From JBNLBT01 sp050303435 (GTDB lineage Bacteria > Pseudomonadota > Gammaproteobacteria > Xanthomonadales > Marinicellaceae), in assembly GCA_050303435.1 (NCBI GenBank), contig JBNLBT010000025.1:1-35025 (forward strand): a DNA stretch of 35,025 bases, in the 5' to 3' direction. The first letter of the stretch is position 1. Every line of letters begins with the position of its first letter. The notes beneath the pieces are model-generated. The model did not search any database, was not told where the DNA came from, and saw only the letters and a list, made by a program, of their open reading frames with translations. This document shows positions 31,709-35,025 of the stretch, piece by piece. The position numbers were made by a program, and so were the translations under genes.

Positions 31709-33571
31709 TCAACTGGCATGTGTGTCCTGGATCAGTTCCACCGCGCCGCTGCGCACGAATTCCGGCACCATGCGCTTCAGCACGCGCATCACCGCCGCTG
31801 CATCGAAACGTTCAGCGTGGCGGTGGGCCTCATTGATCTGGCGGATCAGTTTCTCCGGTTCCATCAGGCGATTGCTGACGGTGTGGATTTTGTCAATTTT
31901 GGTCTGATTCAATTCCTCGACGGCGTAAAACAATTCTTCCGTGAGTTTTTCACCCGAGCGCAGCCCGGTGTAGACAATATCCACTTCGTTGCTCTTGCCC
32001 GACAACGCGATCATGCGTTCGGCGAGGGTGCGGATGTTCACCGCCTGACCCATGTCCAACACCATGATCTGCCCGCGTTCACCGACGTACAGCCCTTGCA
32101 GGATCAACTGACAGGCTTCCTCGATGGTCATGAAATAACGGGTGATGTCCGGGTGCGTCACCGTCACCGGGCCGCCGCGTTCGATCTGTTCGCTGAACAG
32201 CGGCACCACCGATCCGGCCGACCCCAGCACATTGCCAAAGCGCACGATCAGGTAATCGGTGTCGCTGGTCTGATTCATGTATTGACAGTATTTTTCAGCC
32301 ACCCGTTTGGTGGCGCCCATGACGCTGAACGGGTTGACCGCCTTGTCGGTGGAAATCAGCACCATTTTGGCGACCCCGAATTCCGCACAGGTGTCGGCCA
32401 CGCGGCGGGTGCCGGTGACGTTGTTGATGAAGGCCTCGCAGGAGAGTTCTTCCAGCAGCGGCACGTGTTTGTAGGCGGCGGCGTGAAACACGATGTCCGG
32501 TTGCGCCTGGTTGAAAATGTGGTACAGATGGGACTGGTTGGTGATGTTGCACAAATGCGCGTTGATCACCAGATCGCCACAATCGGCGAGATCTTTTTCA
32601 ATCGCGTAGAGGTTGTATTCTGAATGATCCAGGATGGTCAGCTTGGACACGCCGAACTGGGCGATCTGACGGCACAGGCCGGCGCCGATAGAACCGCCTC
32701 CGCCGGTGACCAGCACCGATTTGTTCTTGATGTATTCGGCCACACCTTGCCAGTCCATGTCGACTTTTTCACGCCCCAAAAGATCATCCACGGTCAACGG
32801 CTTGAGCATGTTGAGACGGAAATCCTGTTTTTCCAGATCGCTGGGGTCGGGCAGGACGCGTATGCGGCATTGAGTGCCACGCGCCTGGTCCACCACCGCG
32901 CGGATCATTTCTGCGTTTGGATTGCTGCGGCTGATCACCAGCAGGTCGATCTGATGGCGCAGACACAGGGCGTTGATGTGCTGCAGACCGGCGTGTATCT
33001 TGACGCCGCGCAGATTGGTGCCGTGCAGGTTTTTCTTGTCATCAACGATGCCAACGATGCGGAAGGCGTTGTGCGTGGTGGCGTTGCGAATGAACAAGTC
33101 GGCCAGTTCACCGGCGCCCACCAGCAGCACACGGGTCTGCTCCGGTGCCCGCGCGCCGGTGCGGTGATCCTTCCACATGCGATAGGAAATGCGCGGCACG
33201 CCCCAGCACAGCATCAACAGCACCGGGTACATCAACAGCACCGAACGCGGCACGCCGTCCAGGCGGTTGAACAAAAAGAAGCCGAGGCTGATGAATAAAG
33301 TGCCGACCAGCGCCGCGCGCGCAATGTTCCACAAATCCGGAATGCTGGCAAAGCGCCACAGTCCGCGGTATAAATTGAAATAATGCGCCACCAGCGCCTG
33401 CACGCCGACCACCATCAGCACTTCCGGTGCAAAAAATTCGATGGGCGGGGATTCAGGCCAGATGCTGTAGCGAATCGCATAGCTCGAAACCCAGGCCAGC
33501 CAGGTCATGACCACATCGTGCATCACCACGGCCAGTCTTAAATGGAGGAGCTTTTGCAACATGCCGGCCAT
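31709..33571 (-). CDS. Membrane nucleoside-diphosphate-sugar 4,6-dehydratase, WbpM/FlaA1 family
   Basis: 620 residues. The N-terminal 130 residues hold four membrane helices. A first Rossmann-like domain (VLLVGAGELADLFIR, about 146-160) follows, then the catalytic SDR-like domain with SVLVTGGGGSIGAGLC (about residue 290), FHAAAYKHVPLLEE, and STDKAVNPFSVMGATKR, in which Met replaces the usual SDR Tyr (S-M-K), the hallmark of WbpM-type inverting or retaining C4,C6-dehydratases. Expected substrate is UDP-GlcNAc, yielding precursors of QuiNAc/FucNAc. It sits between the glycosyl-1-phosphate transferase gene and galU. Start ATG 33571 or 33562. Confidence 0.93.
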   Translation of the reverse strand: MAGMLQKLLHLRLAVVMHDVVMTWLAWVSSYAIRYSIWPESPPIEFFAPEVLMVVGVQALVAHYFNLYRGLWRFASIPDLWNIARAALVGTLFISLGFFLFNRLDGVPRSVLLMYPVLLMLCWGVPRISYRMWKDHRTGARAPEQTRVLLVGAGELADLFIRNATTHNAFRIVGIVDDKKNLHGTNLRGVKIHAGLQHINALCLRHQIDLLVISRSNPNAEMIRAVVDQARGTQCRIRVLPDPSDLEKQDFRLNMLKPLTVDDLLGREKVDMDWQGVAEYIKNKSVLVTGGGGSIGAGLCRQIAQFGVSKLTILDHSEYNLYAIEKDLADCGDLVINAHLCNITNQSHLYHIFNQAQPDIVFHAAAYKHVPLLEELSCEAFINNVTGTRRVADTCAEFGVAKMVLISTDKAVNPFSVMGATKRVAEKYCQYMNQTSDTDYLIVRFGNVLGSAGSVVPLFSEQIERGGPVTVTHPDITRYFMTIEEACQLILQGLYVGERGQIMVLDMGQAVNIRTLAERMIALSGKSNEVDIVYTGLRSGEKLTEELFYAVEELNQTKIDKIHTVSNRLMEPEKLIRQINEAHRHAERFDAAAVMRVLKRMVPEFVRSGAVELIQDTHAS

Positions 33572-33621
33572 TTTACTGTATTTGCTGTTTAATTTTTATA
33601 AAATGTTCCGTCGGAAATGCT

Positions 33622-34587
33622 TCAACCAGCGGCCCGTTGCGGCCGCCACACTGCGCGCGCGCCCCACAAGGCCAGCATCAGCGCCGCCGCCACAGCGAGT
33701 CGCACGCCGCCGCCCGCTGACTGCAACAGCCAGGCCGTCAGGCCAGTCAGCGCCGTCAACAGGGCGTAGATGCTCGACACCCTGAAGTGACTGTGACCGG
33801 CGCGCACCAGCTGCTGATACAAGTGGCTGGCGTGCGCCTCAAAGACGTTCTCCCGCCGCCGCAATCGCAGCAGCAGCGTGTGCGTGGCATCGATTATGAA
33901 CGGCAAATGCAACTGCAGCACCATCAACCAGTCAAACGCCCCGCTGACCAGGCCGGACAACGCCAGTGCGGCGATCCAGGCGGACAGCCCCAGCGAACCG
34001 GCATCGCCCATGAACAGGCGCGCTCGCGGCGCATTGAAGGGTAAAAACGCCAGCACAGCAACGCCCATCAACAAGGCCTGCTGCGCCGCCTCGGGATTCG
34101 CTTCGTGCAACCACAGCGCATAAAAGACTGCGCTCACCAGGACGTGCAACCCGGCCATGCCGTTGGCGCCATCCATGAAATTGAACAAATTGACCCACCA
34201 CACCGTGCACAGCAGCAACAACACGGCCAACAGCACACCCCAGTCGATCACACCGCTAAACCACAGCAACGCGGACAGCGCGCCCAGCTGTACCACCAAG
34301 CGCAGGGCGCTGGGCAAAGGGCGACGATCGTCGATGAATCCAGTCAAGGTCAGTGCGGCCACGGCCCACAGCGTGGGCGGAAAGCCACGCCATGCCACCG
34401 CCAGCAAGGCGCAGGTCATGAACACCGCGCCGGCGCCGGTGGGCACGCTGCCTGCATGCGCGCTGCGGTGATTGGCCCTGTCCTGGGGCGCGAGGCGATG
34501 GTTCAGTCGCAGATACAGCCACAGACCCGCTGAGACCGCAAGCCACAGTCCGGCGGCAAGCAGCCAATCATTCCGAGTCCAGACCAT
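33622..34587 (-). CDS. Polyprenyl-phosphate N-acetylhexosamine-1-phosphate transferase (WecA/WbpL/MraY family)
   Basis: 321-residue polytopic membrane enzyme that would start an O-antigen or exopolysaccharide unit on undecaprenyl phosphate. Motifs: LTGFIDDRRPLPSALRL (DDxxxxP), WWVNLFNFMDGANGMAG (catalytic/Mg2+ loop), ARLFMGDAGSLGLS, and EAHASHLYQQL, closest to the WbpL-type C-terminal loop. With the WbpM-like enzyme next to it, a UDP-QuiNAc/FucNAc-type donor is likely (inference). I chose ATG 34587 (MVWTRNDWLL), overlapping the lapB stop by 20 nt; an upstream start would add a hydrophilic tail lying inside lapB. Confidence 0.92.
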   Translation of the reverse strand: MVWTRNDWLLAAGLWLAVSAGLWLYLRLNHRLAPQDRANHRSAHAGSVPTGAGAVFMTCALLAVAWRGFPPTLWAVAALTLTGFIDDRRPLPSALRLVVQLGALSALLWFSGVIDWGVLLAVLLLLCTVWWVNLFNFMDGANGMAGLHVLVSAVFYALWLHEANPEAAQQALLMGVAVLAFLPFNAPRARLFMGDAGSLGLSAWIAALALSGLVSGAFDWLMVLQLHLPFIIDATHTLLLRLRRRENVFEAHASHLYQQLVRAGHSHFRVSSIYALLTALTGLTAWLLQSAGGGVRLAVAAALMLALWGARAVWRPQRAAG

Positions 34588-35025
34588 AGATCGGTTTGAC
34601 CGTCGACCACGATTTACAGCTCGGGCATTGCCAGTGCAATGACTGGGCACCAAAACCGCATTTGCGGCAGCGCAGGTTGGGTTTGTTTTGCAACAGCTGA
34701 TCGATCAGATTGTGCAATACATTGTAATGCGACTGTTCACGCTCACTTTCCTCCAGTCGCGACAAATTGAGCTCAATCAACGCATTTAATCCCTTGATCG
34801 ATGCACGTTTCTGCAATTGTTGTTCAATGTATTCACTGGCAAAATCGACCCCGCGCGTGTTCAGGTAGTGCTCGGCCAGGGTCAGAATCAGGGACACGCC
34901 GTGGTATTCCTCGGCCAGCTTGAGAAAGTCGGCTTCCATGCGCTGCAAGTCGTTCTGTTGCCGGTAGCATTCGGCCAGCCGGTTGATGAATTCCGGTAAA
35001 TATGTGGCGTCGCAGGCGATCGCCT
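34568..35025 (-). CDS. lapB: Lipopolysaccharide assembly protein B, C-terminal part (runs off window)
   Basis: C-terminal ~150 residues of LapB (YciM). Helical TPR repeats end with a rubredoxin-like zinc/iron module: CRKCGF...WQCPSCKSWST with two CxxC pairs that pack against the TPRs. In enteric bacteria LapB, anchored to the inner membrane, promotes FtsH-mediated degradation of LpxC and so limits LPS synthesis. The frame is open to the window end, so the N-terminal anchor and most TPRs are outside. The stop overlaps the start of the glycosyl-1-phosphate transferase gene, so LPS control and O-chain initiation may be co-expressed. Confidence 0.93.
   Translation of the reverse strand, partial: AIACDATYLPEFINRLAECYRQQNDLQRMEADFLKLAEEYHGVSLILTLAEHYLNTRGVDFASEYIEQQLQKRASIKGLNALIELNLSRLEESEREQSHYNVLHNLIDQLLQNKPNLRCRKCGFGAQSLHWQCPSCKSWSTVKPIYGLDSE

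Noticed and set aside
1..35025. CRISPR arrays, tRNA/rRNA genes, insertion sequences, phage or toxin-antitoxin genes
   Set aside because: None found on reading both strands; the window is housekeeping and envelope functions apart from the 6010-10155 operon.

Overview
The window reads as GC-rich chromosomal DNA from a Gram-negative proteobacterium, most likely a gammaproteobacterium. The evidence is two TonB-dependent outer-membrane receptors, a TetR/RND efflux locus, LapB, an ArnT-like lipid A glycosyltransferase operon, and a rib operon with a RibB-RibX fusion. Two exported proteins end in (I/L)-(F/Y)-x-x-(G/S)-F-D, which I associate loosely with Xanthomonadales/Lysobacterales-type genomes; the order-level guess is weak. 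Genes are densely packed with many 4-nt ATGA/GTGA overlaps. I found no tRNA, rRNA, CRISPR array, transposase or phage gene.

Layout. 1-1592 (+): 3' part of a TonB receptor with His/Asp/Glu-rich loops (ZnuD-like), ending at a strong bidirectional terminator. 1676-5749 (-): cell-surface signalling operon of ECF sigma factor, FecR-like anti-sigma factor and STN-domain TonB receptor. 6010-10155 (+): compact operon of a 'thermostable haemolysin' family protein, a short acyl-CoA-ligase-like enzyme, a haem-oxygenase-like diiron oxidase (HDO), an SDR, and probably a periplasmic TPR-like protein. The HDO carries a full E-x2-H / E / H-x3-D-x2-H ligand set. This is the best candidate for an undescribed biosynthetic system. 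10260-11579 (+): UDP-glucose dehydrogenase. 11644-14352 (+): GT2, LAB_N and ArnT-like GT39, a lipid A/undecaprenyl-phosphate-sugar operon.

14591-19197 (+): TetR, membrane-fusion lipoprotein and RND permease; the permease is split by a frameshift near 17795-17818. 19188-23050 (-): a complete riboflavin operon in the order ribD, ribE, ribBX, ribH, ribA. 23283-26442 (+): NAD operon nadC, nadE, nadD; nadE is broken by one extra base near 25099. 26464-27159 (-): exported tandem cupredoxin. 27480-30624 (+): DUF1800 and DUF1501 pair, the second with a Tat signal. 30758-35025 (-): lapB (partial), a WecA/WbpL-like glycosyl-1-phosphate transferase, a WbpM-like sugar nucleotide dehydratase and galU, i.e. 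surface polysaccharide synthesis next to an LPS-assembly control gene.

The themes are envelope sugars (ugd, the GT2/LAB_N/ArnT-like set, galU, wbpM-like, wecA-like, lapB), metal acquisition and signalling, cofactor synthesis (FMN/FAD, NAD) and one enigmatic small-molecule operon. Two single-base frame breaks in otherwise well-conserved genes within 35 kb suggest residual sequencing or assembly errors, so single-base claims should be treated with care.
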